NCBI RefSeq assembly: GCF_000006405.1
Contig: NW_003214716.1
Span: 122,098-186,097, forward strand
Direction of reading: 5' to 3'
DNA from: Perkinsus marinus ATCC 50983
Lineage: Eukaryota > Perkinsozoa > Perkinsida > Perkinsidae
Length of the DNA stretch: 64,000 bases
Part shown: positions 34,409-46,549 of the stretch, in pieces
Numbering within the stretch: the first letter of the stretch is position 1
Layout of the letters: each line of letters opens with the position of its first letter
Notes under the pieces: model-generated
The model's database searches: none
Told to the model about the DNA's origin: nothing
The model's input: only the letters and a program-made list of their open reading frames with translations
Translations under genes and position numbers: made by a program

Positions 34409-36051
34409 ATGGGCTCGTCACAGTCATCCTGCTTGTCCTTGCCCCGGAAACACTCTTCCTTCAACGACGATTCGATTTCAACAAGATGTGGCAGTGGCAG
34501 CTTCGATGCGCTATCGACGAGTACTTCTCACTGTGATGATTTCCAAGCTCGTGTGAGAAGATCAGAATTGTGCGAGAGAATCGCTGGACGTGTTGGTCGA
34601 ACGAGTGGTCGAGATAATGGTAGGGAAAAATTGGGAAAATTATATTTCCTAAAAATTTTCCGTGTTTATATTTTTTTTTCTTCAATACTCTTTGTGACGA
34701 AAGAATGGTATTGAAAAATTGGGTAAAATATATTTCCCTAAAATTTTCCGTGTTTATAGTTTGTGTTCTTCAATGCACTTTGTGACGAAAGAATGGTAGT
34801 AAACAATTGAGAAAAATTTCTTCCCCGCATTTTTCATGTTTATGTTTTGTACATGTTTTGTTTTCAATACATTCATGGGGAGCGCCCTTATAGAGATGAT
34901 AAGTTTGAGTTTTTTCCCCTCAAAAATANNNNNNNNNNNNNNNNNNNNNNNNNNNNNNNNNNNNNNNNNNNNNNNNNNNNNNNNNNNNNNNNNNNNNNNN
35001 NNNNNNNNNNNNNNNNNNNNNNNNNNNNTTATTTTTCATTTAATTGAAGTTTATGAATTCTCGGTTGTCATCTATGCTTCTACGAGCAGCGTGAATCTTG
35101 AAGGTCTTGCACAGCGAAAACGCTTTTAGTGACAGTATGTGATCTGTTAGTGCTGCGGCGTGTTCATATTATAGTTTCCTTTGGAACTTAGATTTGAGAC
35201 TTTCTTTTCGTCATCGATTTTGGAATTTTACTGAACTAAAAAAAGCAGAAATTGAATACGCATAGTCGCATATTTTCATCGTTTTCAGTTGAGGTTTTTT
35301 TGTGTGAAATTCCGTGTTGTCATTTATCTAATTTCATCTATCTATCTATGAGTTGCATGGATCAACCTTCACTGCGCCATGAAATTATCATTCAGGTTCC
35401 TATAAAACTACTAAGCATGGATCTAGGGTTAAGTGCTGGTAAAGAATATTGTTCTCTCCAATGTATGTCTCTATTGTGTCGATTTCGATAGAAGTTCACG
35501 AGAAGATGGTATGACCTGTAAATCGTCTGTTGTACGACAAGGTTTGTACCATATTTAGTGATCATTATTACTAGGTTATCATTATCGATCATCTGGGCGC
35601 GCGCTGTTGTAGTCACTCAGATCTGATTCGTAGTAGTAGACGAATCTTAACTCATCTTTCTCCTCTTCAAATCTCGTAATCGTTGCTATCCTCTTGAGTA
35701 TTGTTTGTTGCTGATTCGTGAAGAGAAATCGATTACTTTGGCGCGCGCTACTGTTGTTGGCCGCTGAGTCAGTGTGATTCTGTTTGTTTTTAGTAGTGTA
35801 TTTGCCAATTTAGGAGAGGTATGCTCCTTTTCACTGATATTTCAAAGTCGCCCGGAAGGATATGTGTTCCGTTGAGGAAACGTAAGGGAGAGCAAGATGA
35901 GCAAGATTATGGTTTTAGGTTTTCTCGTTCCAACTCACTTATGAGAGAATCTCTCCCCCCTGCTTACAGCAAACTAACCTATTTTGGATCTTCACAGGAA
36001 GTTCGTTCCTTGAATCAAGGACCTCGATTCTCCTTGAGACATTCGTATTAG
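34409..36051 (+). CDS. Predicted N-myristoylated protein, spans assembly gap
   Basis: First coding exon 34409-34619 starts MGSSQSSC, an ideal N-myristoylation/palmitoylation signal (Gly2, Ser6, Cys8), and continues Ser/Arg-rich to a donor at AATG|GTAGGG. The last exon, about 35811-36051, is Ser/Arg-rich (RSNSLMRESLPPAYSKLTYF) and ends TAG. A possible middle exon precedes GTAAAG at 35442. The 100-N gap (34929-35028) lies in the intervening region, so exons may be missing and the link between the two ends is inference from strand, composition and spacing. No catalytic domain is visible. Confidence 0.45.
34620..34860 (+). repeat. Tandem copies of intron start, about 88 bp
   Basis: AATGGTA at the exon 1 donor is repeated at about 34704 and 34792, each followed by a similar A-rich block and TTTTCCGTGTTTATA. 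The units start at the splice donor. Confidence 0.75.
34929..35028. other. Assembly gap, 100 N
   Basis: Fixed-length run of N; true length unknown. Confidence 1.
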
Positions 36052-37263
36052 CTGACGACATTCTGGTGATGTACAGATCATCAGTGTGTCCTATCAAGTG
36101 GAGGGGATGAGAATGATGTAGCGACACCAAACGTCATCCACAACCCCAAACGTCTGGATAGGACAGAAAGATGAGACAGCTCCAAGAGGAAGGCTGTGGG
36201 TCGGTATATCGTGGAGAGATCGCACACGGCTACCGCGGTCATCCACACAGGCATGGTGCGGGCTAGGACACTGGGAAAAGGATTAGTCCTGAGAAATGGG
36301 ATATGTTTAAACAACGGACCGACTAACCGAACCTCTACAGCATTCCCAGGTAAGTTTAATATTTCGCCCGGATTCGTAATAATTTACCCACTTCTCTAAA
36401 AAAAATACCTTTTTTACCGACTGATTCTAATTCATTACCCAAAATTTTAATGAAAAAAAGCTGGTCTTTTCAAAATCATACCGACTTCAATTAACGACGT
36501 TAGTTTTGGCTACATAAGCGACCACGTCGAATTCTCCGCGCAAAATACTATGCGTCCTACGCGTGTATGTACACATTTGCGAGTCGCAAATTGTTACTCG
36601 TACGGCACCAACATAAAACTGATGTGAATCTGTATAATAGAAACTGTATCATCGGAAAATACCGGGAAGGAGCGTCCGAGGCCAACGAGGTCACGCAAGA
36701 CAGGGTAGTCAGCAGGAAAAAATATACATGTCCTGGGAGTCCCGAGTTGGGACTGATGGAGCTTGCCGACTCCGACTCGGAGGGCGTACTTTTGGTCGTG
36801 CAGGCGAGGCTCTATGAAGATGGAAGACTTCGGTGACTGGCTCGTACAATTTCTAATACACATCTGTGATGAGAGGCAGATCAACCCTGCGAAGCTCACA
36901 TTGGCACTACCAATTCGGCAGGGGAGAATGCTCCCACGCACAGTCGAACCGAAATCAGACTACATCATTATATAGAAACTCAACCTACTCTTTCTCCTGT
37001 GTATATACTGAAGGTCGAACCATACTCGTCTCACCTTGATGCGGTAGGACTCTGATGGAGCTATCTCAAGAGGGCACACAAGAAATGGATTGATTCTCAT
37101 ATCACGGGGGTGCTGGATGGTGCTGTCCCCAGTGGTACTACCAAACTCCGGATCTCATATCCACTCATACTGCCGAGTGTACAGTAGGTTACTACCCGTT
37201 CGGTACTGTCTCTGTGAGAAGGATATGCTACACGGTAAGGTCAGAGAATGACATTCTCACAAC

Positions 37264-37322
37264 GTGAGGTTATTTCCTGAGATACACATTCTCGGAATGT
37301 GTATGTCAGGAAATGACCTCAC
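37264..37322. repeat. Long hairpin, 28-bp arms, 3-nt loop
   Basis: GTGAGGTTATTTCCTGAGAT begins the left arm; the right arm is its complement with two mismatches in 28. Confidence 0.85.
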
Positions 37323-39473
37323 GAGTGTGGGGCATTCTCGACACTGCAAGTTTCTCCCGGATTGCGGCTCGCGATGGGACGAATAGATCAATTACCGGCC
37401 CCTAGGGAGTAGCAAAAGCTAATGCCGTTAATAATAGTCGGGATGTTCTTAAAAAGACCACTTATTTCATTAAAATTTTTGGTAATAAATTAAAATGTGT
37501 CGGTGAAAAATTGAAGGAGAGGGTATTATCGCAAAAGAAGTGGGTAAATTATTAAAAATTGAGACAAAATATTAAATTGACCTGGAAATGCTGTAGACCT
37601 CATTGAATGAGGCTCATTCTCCCACGTTACCCACCTTTAGGAACAGATAGTGTCGAAAAGCATTACATAAGAATAGTACTGGTATTCTCGCTAGCAAGGT
37701 CAACGAAATGCCGCCTCTGTCTAGATGCCACAGTGGCAAATAAGTTCACAGGACCAGGTTGGCACAACCCAGCCGCTTCACCCAAAGCATTACTCAGGTG
37801 GCGGAACTGATGAACTGTTTTATCACTGAATTCTCAGTTGCTCCAGAGGGCGTCCTCCCGAAGTGGCTCGTTTACACAGGGTGTGCTTTACTTCTGTTGA
37901 GGACGCTTTCATACGTTGAGGATGCTATCATACGTCCCTGTGCTGATGGGTCCCGTGCTAGTTAGCAGCGAACCTCAAACACCACATCTTCTGGTAAGCC
38001 TAGGTTATATTTTACAGTCCGAGGCCCATGGGCTGTATATCGAGTCGATGTAGTATTGCCTTTGGGCTTTTCAATAATTCCACCCCAAAAAGTTTTGATC
38101 CACCTTGGTTCATTGGAGTATTTCGCTACCGTTGAAGGGGAATAGTCGAGTAACTGGACCACATATCGTCGAGACTCGTTGCGTTGGCATGCAACTGCAT
38201 CCACACTTCTCAATTGTCGATCAGTCTCGTCGTTTTACTCCCTGACAGCGAGTCGCTGTTGTCACGTGCGAATTAATTGCACAACGCGGGCAAAGGTAAA
38301 GACCTTCCTCCTAAGGAAACGTATACTTGCCAAGGGGATAATTTCGCTACGGCCACATAAAGCATGCAAAATCCGAGACCCGAGGTGGCCATGCTGAGTT
38401 CTATCATACCCCTACCATGTTTTGTGTCGGCCAACGGCTCTCGAAAAGCTCGATTCCTTCGGGCTCCTCGGAACGGTCGGATCCCGAGAATTCTTTAAAT
38501 ATGACGGTTATCAGGAGGGACATCAGTTGACGTTAGTTGATAATCAATCTGATAACCTCTTCAATTCGCAAGCCATTGCTCGAACATCCCAGACAACAGT
38601 CTGGGATGACGGACGTGATGAAATAATCAGTTAGCGCTCGTATTCGGAATATGATATCCCCTTTTGTATTTATCGAAGGTCTCAGTGAGTGTGGCGAGAT
38701 TGGAGGCCGATTTCATCTCCAGGATGAGTGCAGATTCCGATAGAATCTGTGCTCTGACTGGTGTAACACAAGGCGATCCCGAAGGTTGAGGAGGTAAAGT
38801 ACACAAGCAATCGTACCTGTCGTAAGCGAAGAGAATAATGTGTTCCCGCGTACAGCGCCGAGCGAACGGTTACGTATGCAAGAATTGTTTAATGTACTCA
38901 CTATGAGAGGCGTTGACCGCTCAGCTGATGTCCTCCTGTTGATGAAAGGATCTCGGAAAGAGCTTGGGTCTGCCTGTAATAGACTGCCTATATTACGCAG
39001 ACCTACGAGAAATGAGGTTAAGCGTGGAGAAGATCATCCATAAGGCAAAAGTGAGAGAGAGATGGTACAGACGAATGAGTTGCGAAGTGGCATCAATATT
39101 CATGAAAAGTCAATGAAATAACTACTATTGTGTCACTCGGCTCGAGCCTTTGAGCCTCAAGGTCGAGTCTTCCCAGTGCTAACTCAAGAGTGTCGTTGTC
39201 TACGGAGTTAACCATCAATGATAGTGATACTAACTATAATAGAGCTACTATCAACATCATTAACCGACAATCCGTTTAATAATCCCGCAACCGGGGCACG
39301 TGTACTAAGCGTTGGGCGCTTAACCTATGCGTGCCAACAGAGCGATCGATGTCATGTTTGTGGGAAAAGAGACTATCCGCAATGAAAGGGCCCTTTCGAT
39401 GGCTTGGTGCAGTAAACCCAAACCGCACTACGATCACTATAACACTCGACGAGTCAACGTCAGTGACGTCAGA

Positions 39474-39506
39474 GACAATACCGTGACGTTACGTCACGGT
39501 ATTGTC
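39474..39506. repeat. Perfect hairpin, 15-bp arms
   Basis: GACAATACCGTGACG, loop TTA, CGTCACGGTATTGTC. Confidence 0.9.
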
Positions 39507-39656
39507 TGAAAAAGCTTCCAGAACTGGACACGGACCACCGAGAGTTATTCAACGTACTCGCATAATAAGAGCAAATTGGACGACCAACAAATATCTGAAT
39601 AATGGTAAACCAAAGCGGTTGATACGCTGAGGATTCTACTGTCGAGACAATATCAA

Positions 39657-40103
39657 CTAATGGGCAGATTGTCGGTGTGCCAGCAACACCTGGCGACCAT
39701 TGATATCAATAAACGGGTGGTCGAACTTCCTATCGTACTCTATAAGCCACAGGTCAGAGGCGCGCAGAGGATTGTACCGTGGGCACTTGCGCTCAAAGAG
39801 TTTTTTGAAGGCGGGGAACCCATAAATTGGCTGCTGGCTCACAATGTAGAGGCCATCACCCAACTTGTGAACCGGAAAGGTGTGCTTAGCTGGTCCGACA
39901 ACTTCCTCACAGTAGAAAGAAATCGTCACTTGTGTAGCACGGTCTGTGAATGTATACCTCAAAGACAGAGGAGGGTCAACCTTGTTCACGAAATATGTAC
40001 CTTGGAGCTGGTAGGGTGGGGGGGATAGAGCAACACCGACGAGTAGGAGCTGGATAAGTCGGTTTAGCATTGGTTGAAAGAAGCCTATAGTGAACAGCCT
40101 CAT
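39657..40103 (-). CDS. Small secreted protein, lineage-specific
   Basis: Single exon of 148 codons. The N-terminus has a hydrophobic run (RLIQLLLVGVALS, about 15-27) preceded by two possible Met starts (1 and 12), consistent with a signal peptide. The mature part is basic/aromatic with three Cys (FYCEEVVG, KCPRYNP) and no family I know. Small intronless secreted proteins of this kind are common in parasitic protists. Coding is supported by length and signal sequence only. Confidence 0.55.
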   Translation of the reverse strand: MRLFTIGFFQPMLNRLIQLLLVGVALSPPPYQLQGTYFVNKVDPPLSLRYTFTDRATQVTISFYCEEVVGPAKHTFPVHKLGDGLYIVSQQPIYGFPAFKKLFERKCPRYNPLRASDLWLIEYDRKFDHPFIDINGRQVLLAHRQSAH

Positions 40104-41278
40104 AATGCTACTCTAAACCAGGGGTACTAATTCCAATTCTGGCCCTTTCTACGCCACACCACAATCGGTCGAAAATGCCCACACAAGTTTGAAGTTCCAA
40201 CTTGTGTGCGGAACTCCACTCGTCTCTTAGAGTCATCGAGCAGAGGCCCATGTCGAGGTGATTATCAGATAAGCATAGGACAGTCCCAGGTAAGGGGTGG
40301 GCAAAGTCCAGAAGTTCTACAATTGGATGCTTGTAACCGATGTGAGGCAGGAAGACTTCTAGAATTTTCTATTGGCTAGCTTTCACGCTTCACTATAACT
40401 TGTGTAAGCTGATTCGTACGTGACACCCGAACGCCGCCAGTCTGAGAGCTGATCGATTTTACCATGCATACTGAAAGGAATCCTCGCCGATGTAGACTGC
40501 AGCATGCAATTTCGAGTAAACAAGAAGCAAGACTTGACAGTCGCGCTTCGCTCATCGTTGTGTAGAATGTTCATGAAGAACGCACGAGGGGACAGCGGTA
40601 GCGGTAAGTGCGTGACACCCGACCCTACATGCCCAACCAGTAGATCCTCATACCCGAGCCCGTGCTTAGGTTTGCAGATTAACAGCCTGAGTTCAGGTAG
40701 ACCAAACTCACATCATACAGATTCTGTAATACAATAGGCCTCGGGCGTTCCGTATTACGAGAAGCCGTATGTCTGCCTGACACGCAAGGGCACCGCACTA
40801 TGCACTTCATGGGTGACACTGTGTCACTGACACACGCACCTGAGTCACGACTCGTGACAGTGTCACGACCGAAGAGAATGTTAATGTTTGATACGGCTGG
40901 GATCTTCCTAGAAATTCTCAGCAGAATACTTCAAATATGCAAATGAGAAAAATCTTAGTTCCTTCGCAAAACTTTCGGTTCCCTAGGGGGGAGTTTTCGT
41001 CAGGAACTGGTGCTTGTTGGCTTTCATCATGAATCATGGGTACAATTGGCCGCACTAACAACTGTACCGCAAAAGGGTGCCATCGGAGCTACTTCGGTCG
41101 TGCCAACGAAATCGATCAGAATGAATTCTCGTTCTCCAGAATCACCTCGACGGTTTGAGCCCGTCTGTCGCGTATCATACGCGTCGTGTGTCTTGCGCTG
41201 GTGCACTTGTGGTTAACCTGATGGCTCATCAGCGGGAACGCCATTGAGCGCACCATGTTCTAAGAACACTGTTCTTAC
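40104..41278. other. Intergenic, cluster of small palindromes
   Basis: Positions 40812-40868 pack several short palindromes (GTGACACTGTGTCAC, GAGTCACGACTC, GTGACAGTGTCAC). No exon supported. Confidence 0.4.
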
Positions 41279-41455
41279 ATCCACCATGAGTGGGACGAAA
41301 GGTCCATTTCGAACCTCCTCGGAGCAAGATTTACATTTTTCATATCTGTTCTCAAATCTTCCGACGAACTCAAATCGACCAGAGACGCATTCCTTCTTCG
41401 TCTTCTGCATGGCCGCTTCGTTCACTTCGCAAACACCTTCCAATTCATAGCGCAA
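41279..41455 (-). CDS. Candidate internal exon of an unknown gene
   Basis: Open minus frame with CEVNEAAMQKTKKECV and FENRYEKCKSCSEEV, ending at a strong donor GTGGAT|GTAAGA at 41278. Composition is coding-like and one CxxC is present. I could not connect it to neighbouring exons, so boundaries at the 5' side are a guess. Confidence 0.35.
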
Positions 41456-43304
41456 GACCGTCTACCCCCAGAGGACGTGGTAACATATTCGAAGGCATAT
41501 TGGTTGCCAAGGAAGATCCGGTAGGAGGGCCGTACTTGAGCGGGTTACTTTCGTCCGAACTCTACTAAAGGGAGGGGAGCGATGGACTATGAAGGGGATG
41601 GAAAGCGGCATGTGTACTTGAGTCTCTCATATTCACCCTCAGGCACTAAGGCTTAGTTCTAACTCAAGATCTGACTTCACGTTGTTTTTAAGGTTGGGTC
41701 TTTCACACGCAAGGCTGAGGCACGTGTGAAACGTTCTTAGAGTCTCTAATTGTTTGTTAGGTGAGGATTTTAGCCGTTAGTTCCATCGCCTTTGAGGAGT
41801 TACTAGGATCCGCTAACTGTGAACTGCGCGCCGAGGGGGGGGGGCGTTACACTTTGCGGCGCTAATTCCAAGGGGGGAGGGGGTAACATTTTTAGTTAGG
41901 CATTGGATTGGATATTACGTGTGTGATAAAATCTTCTCTTCTTTCTTACTCTCAGTTAGCTTAGTTCCAGGTTTGATAGCTCCATTTTCTCCCTTTGAAA
42001 GGGACCCAAATAAAGGAGAGGGAAGGGTCCCTTCCCTCTCCTCTGCTCTATTTTATGTCCACCGGATGCCATGTACGAAGTGGCAGGCTGAAGATGAGTT
42101 GCTGTCTGGGCTTCTCTTCGGGCCAATGCAAGCGCTGAAGAGAACTATCAATACTCCGAACATACTTGAGAACAAGCCACGTGGTGTCCTGTCTACTGCT
42201 CGCCGGCTCGACGTCGGTCACACTCTGTTGAACCAGCAGATGACAACGCAATATCAGAGAGAATCGGATTGAAGGAATCATTAGGTTCGACGGTTTCGAA
42301 TAGTCATGCGGGTATCCTGGTGAGCGATGATGGCACAAATATACAATATGCGAGCAATAAATCAATCGTCATATACAATGTCATCATACACAACACCAGA
42401 AGGATGGCTGGGTTCATCACGGCCTTGTGAAGGTAGATGTTTAGTTGCTCCATGAGTGGGTTGGAAGTGGAGCGGAGGGTATTGACCCAAAACTCATGCT
42501 AACTTTACCGCTTTCGCTGAAACTGGTTTGGTGCCCAACTCTTGGACTCTCTACACCGAGGAGGGCGATAAAAAGATTGTGAAACTGCTGGCCACGGATA
42601 TGTTCGAGAACCACAAATAGTACCAGGAGACCATCGTGACCCACCGGGAGGAGCTGCATGAGTCAACGACTGTAGCCCTTTGATGCACTCTCAAGCACGT
42701 CTACTCAACGTAAAGCATCGCCAGCCACTCCACAGCGCCTCTCACTGAGAGTGAGGAGCCGTTGTTGGAAGTACGCTTCGTAAAGCCTCATCTGATCAGT
42801 AAGAGGGAAGTACCTCGAAAAATCAAGCTAATAAAAAAAGAGTAAATTTTATTTTTTTTAGACTTTTTCAGCTCGAAATACCAAGTCATCCACCAGTAGA
42901 ACATAGAAGAGTTATACTCGGCGTCTATCGTCGCCATTCCTGCATCGCTTTGGACTTTTCTTACCTTGAATCAAGAAAACTTCAGAAACGAAGGATCCCG
43001 GATACGACCTGCCTCAATATCGTTTGAGATCCTAAACCGATCCACGGGCAAGGCAAAAACTCTCGAGATGCAAAGAGTTGCCCAGAGACTACGTATGAAC
43101 GGCGACAGCATTTCGAAAAAGTTTCTACTAATACACGGTATGTCACTACCGGAATGTTCACATAGTAATTGTATAGCCAAATGCTGCAATCTCAATGCTC
43201 AATCGCCAATAAACCTTGTGATAGATATTCAACTTTTATTACAGTTCGAACACCTTCCCGACTGGTCAACGCAACATATTACGTGGAAAAACAATAGTAA
43301 CAGC
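41456..43304. other. Intergenic, no supported gene
   Basis: G-run rich patch at 41835-41885. ORFs at 41919-42272 (+) and 42966-43355 (+) are open but unrecognised and overlap no exon chain. Confidence 0.4.
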
Positions 43305-44228
43305 TCAATCATAGGCCCGGCGTTCACTGCGACCAACCTCAAATATCTTCGATAAAGCCGTCTCACGTCTCAAGGGATGGTGACGAGGAAGCTCTACCAC
43401 GTCAGTTTCCACGTTAGTAGTATTCCCAACCACACGTCTGAATAGATTCAATTTACTTATTGTACTTCCGCAGTGCCAAGTTGCATCTAATGCGGCAACT
43501 TTATCATCGACCCAAACACGTCCATCTCGTTGAAGACCATTTCGGAGCACATAAGCTGCCACTTCAAGTAGAAGTTCTTGAGGAAACTGCGGGGCTTCAC
43601 CAACGATCCTGGCTAGAGCTGAGTTCGGCCTCATCGCTGCAGTTTGCGGGTTGAAATATTCTTTCGGGAAATCTGTCGTTGTTATAGTAGACGGCGTAAG
43701 TGCATACCATATGAAATTGCCTACTAAACCAAGCGGTACTGAAGCCATAGGAAACAGCGGACGCAGTGTTTGGTCAGTAACGATAAACACCGGGTGGACC
43801 TCCAGAATAAGGCCCTTCGCAATAGCATAATTCTTCACACCATTCACAGCTTCCTCAAAAGTGCATATTTCCTCTTGCCTGTCAGTTTCAAGAACCTTCT
43901 TCAACTCAGCATTTGGTATATACAACTTCGGTCGACGCGCTTCACAATCTGATTTCTCTATTGTTTTGTTTTGAACCGGTGCTCTCCCCAGCGAGATCAA
44001 CGGAGATATGAGCGCAGGAAGCTCATCGTAATGAATGATACCTCTTCTACCAAAGACCACCGCAAGCTGATCATCCGTCTGGAAAGTCCCTCGGGGCCTC
44101 TTTAAACCGTGTAGCCTCGCATAACCCCATATACTAGTGTAAAGATGCGACAGAGTACATTCACTGTTACCAATAATACGCCGTAAACCCTGCGATGTGA
44201 CAGTATAGATAGTTTGGTGAGTGCTCAT
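43305..44228 (-). CDS. SWIB/MDM2-fold domain protein
   Basis: Single-exon frame of 307 aa. Residues about 24-80 match a SWIB domain in order: TLSHLYTSIWGYARLHGL, then LAVVFGRRGIIHYDELPALI, comparable to the Lxx.IWxYI...LxxxFG..xxxxxxxLxxxI pattern of BAF60/Rsc6 and eIF2D. Two later regions (about 120-180 and 225-280) have the same helical rhythm and may be diverged repeats of the fold. SWIB proteins work in chromatin remodelling, and in eIF2D in ribosome recycling; nothing here decides between them. It is one of the few intronless genes in the window. Confidence 0.6.
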   Translation of the reverse strand: MSTHQTIYTVTSQGLRRIIGNSECTLSHLYTSIWGYARLHGLKRPRGTFQTDDQLAVVFGRRGIIHYDELPALISPLISLGRAPVQNKTIEKSDCEARRPKLYIPNAELKKVLETDRQEEICTFEEAVNGVKNYAIAKGLILEVHPVFIVTDQTLRPLFPMASVPLGLVGNFIWYALTPSTITTTDFPKEYFNPQTAAMRPNSALARIVGEAPQFPQELLLEVAAYVLRNGLQRDGRVWVDDKVAALDATWHCGSTISKLNLFRRVVGNTTNVETDVVELPRHHPLRRETALSKIFEVGRSERRAYD

Positions 44229-44604
44229 GGGAAAATGTTGAATTCTACGCTCAAAATCATCACCCTTCCCGTTGACCCCTGATTATGGACATTCACTTCG
44301 ACTCAAACACGAATACGATTATCGTTCTGATCATTTCATAGTTCATATGTAAACTTCTACACTCATCGAGGGAACTCGCAAGCCCAGCTGGTGAAACCGA
44401 CGACATATATACTCCCAACACCGACAACAACTGTATAACGATTCCGAAAATTTTACCAGGTAACCCTAATGGAAAAAATATAATTTTCCCCCAATCGAGA
44501 TTTCTCAACCATGAACGCGGAATTTCTAATAGGATATACTAAATAAATAACGAAGTTGGAATACCATAATAGTCAACAATATTCGTTGATCGAAGACAGT
44601 ATAA

Positions 44605-44729
44605 TAGAGTTTCACCCCCGACTCGAAAACACGAATGGAAGATGCATTCCAATTGCACCACATAGCACGAATATCGGGTTTTTTACAAGGTATTACGCCA
44701 CTTCACATAAAACGGGTTTTGAAACTTTC
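44605..44729 (+). mobile_element. Family A element, strongly diverged
   Basis: TAGAGTTTCACCC to TTTTGAAACTTTC with ACGCCACTTCACATAAAACG inside. Confidence 0.6.
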
Positions 44730-44907
44730 TTAACAATATATCATCGTTGAGTTTGGATACTATCGCCTCGTACCCTAACGTCATCCAGCCCTACAAATCT
44801 CTTACTTCCAGATCAACACCGAGCGAGAACCAATAATAAATCCTCAACTGCTGCCGCCGCCGTCTACCACCAGTTGCGAACAGGAGTCGGCGCGTTGAAC
44901 GATACCG

Positions 44908-45028
44908 TGGAGTTTCACGACCGGTGCGATATGAAAAACATATTTCACAATTCACTTCGCATAAAATAATTGTTTTATCGGTCGCGGAAATTTACGCCTT
45001 TTCACGTCAAACGTGTCGTGAAACTCCA
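44908..45028 (+). mobile_element. Family A element
   Basis: 121 bp, perfect TGGAGTTTCACG and CGTGAAACTCCA ends, altered centre. Confidence 0.8.
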
Positions 45029-46322
45029 AAAAATCTTCGAGAGTTTCATCCGCATTCCAAACCACATCGAGTTTCACCACTCCTCCACATCGGCCGATTC
45101 ATTCACCATAGCGCGAAAATGAGTTGACGAAGCGATAGAACTGTACAAGGGACAATATACTTCCCAATTTCAAGTATCAATTCGAGGGTGACTGGTGACA
45201 CCGCCTTACCAAAAATTCCACCCAGCGTCGGAAAAATGAGTTTAGAAGCTTATATACAGATTCTTATAAAAGCGCACAGAAACTATGAAGACTTTCCAAA
45301 AATTTTCCTCAGAAATTTCACAAGTGTGCCCTACATATGTAGCTGACAATATGCATATTTTCCCACACCGATTCCACCTCTAGCATAAATACGCTCCTCA
45401 TTATCGGTCCTTGATAACGAGCAACACATAGTTGAATCATCACATCTCACCACCACCAGGAGCTCCTCTGGACTTATCGTCACCGACTTCAAACCAAAAG
45501 AAGCAATTTGGATATCGTTCCTGGCGAGCATGAGCAGCATTCGAAACAATAACAATTTTACAGAATTTATAAAAACCAATCTCCATGGTCATGTTACTCA
45601 CATAATATATACACATCGCTTCGGACATGCGAAAGACACACCGGGAACCTATAATGTTCCCGGGAGGAACGTTCTTCAATCAGTTTCCCATGTAAATGTC
45701 ATCACATTGATAACATCATTTTCCCCACTATTATCAAACCCTGGGAAACGTTTTCTCTCAGAGGTAGATGAGTTCCTGGCCAAGACTTACACTGATACGC
45801 ATTACCAGTGTTTTCCATATCACTAGGGTGAAGAAATTTCAATGTTCCCAGTAGGAACATTCGACAATTTCCCATGTAAATGTCATCACATTAGTAACAT
45901 CCCTTTCCCCACTGTTATCAAACCCTGGGGGACGTTTTTTCTCAAGAGTTAGATAATTCCTTGTAAGGACACGCCCTGATGAATGACTACATATGTTCGT
46001 AAAAGACGATACTCTCCAAATGTGGTATGTAAAACTACATTCCTACACGTGATCAATCTCTACAAAAAAATAATTTTTAGCATTTCGTTGTTTTTATGGC
46101 GATAAGAGTCTTCTCAAAATAAGGACGATTATACGCTACCCTAAGATACCCAATTTCAGTGTTGGAATATCATATTTGCTTCCCTCACTGATGATACAAC
46201 CAGTGTAGAAATTTACAGGAATCAATGACAAACCACATAATTTCCATATTCCCATATTGCGTCCATATTTTCGCACAGTGCTTCAGTTACACGAAACCCT
46301 CAAAAGTTCAGTTGAGAAACAT

Positions 46323-46450
46323 TGGAGTTTCTTCACCCTAGTGATATGAAAAACACTAGTGAAAAACATATTTCACGACTACGGCATATCACCGCGTTGA
46401 ATATCGCGTTCTTCACCACCTCACGTGAAACGGGTGATCGTGAAACTCCA
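46323..46450 (+). mobile_element. Family A element near HSP10 3' end
   Basis: 128 bp, perfect ends; 100 bases past the HSP10 stop codon. Confidence 0.9.
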
Positions 46451-46549
46451 ATCAAGCCAGTACGATACAATTAACAACCTCAACGCTTCCTCATATGCCA
46501 AGAAACTGAAGCATTCAAGTGTTTACTTCTCACGGAAACAACAGCAGTT

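Larger units (their letters stand above)
36052..39656. other. Gene-poor stretch with hairpins
   Basis: ORFs are short and lack exon logic. Notable are the inverted repeats at 37264-37322, 38585-38608 and 39474-39506, and the segment 39235-39430 that is repeated in reverse at 58853-59315. Confidence 0.45.
44229..46549. other. Intergenic, rich in A/B elements and gene fragments
   Basis: Between the SWIB gene and the HSP10 gene. Holds family A copies at 44605, 44908 and 46323, B remnants at 44336-44420, 45295-45371 and 46158-46272, and two tandem copies of the VNVIT/SPLLSNPG fragment (45668-45790, 45843-45955) separated by a family A end (45806-45842). Confidence 0.5.

Noticed and set aside
34836-35129. 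ORFs crossing the N run
   Set aside because: They exist only because N codons are read as X.
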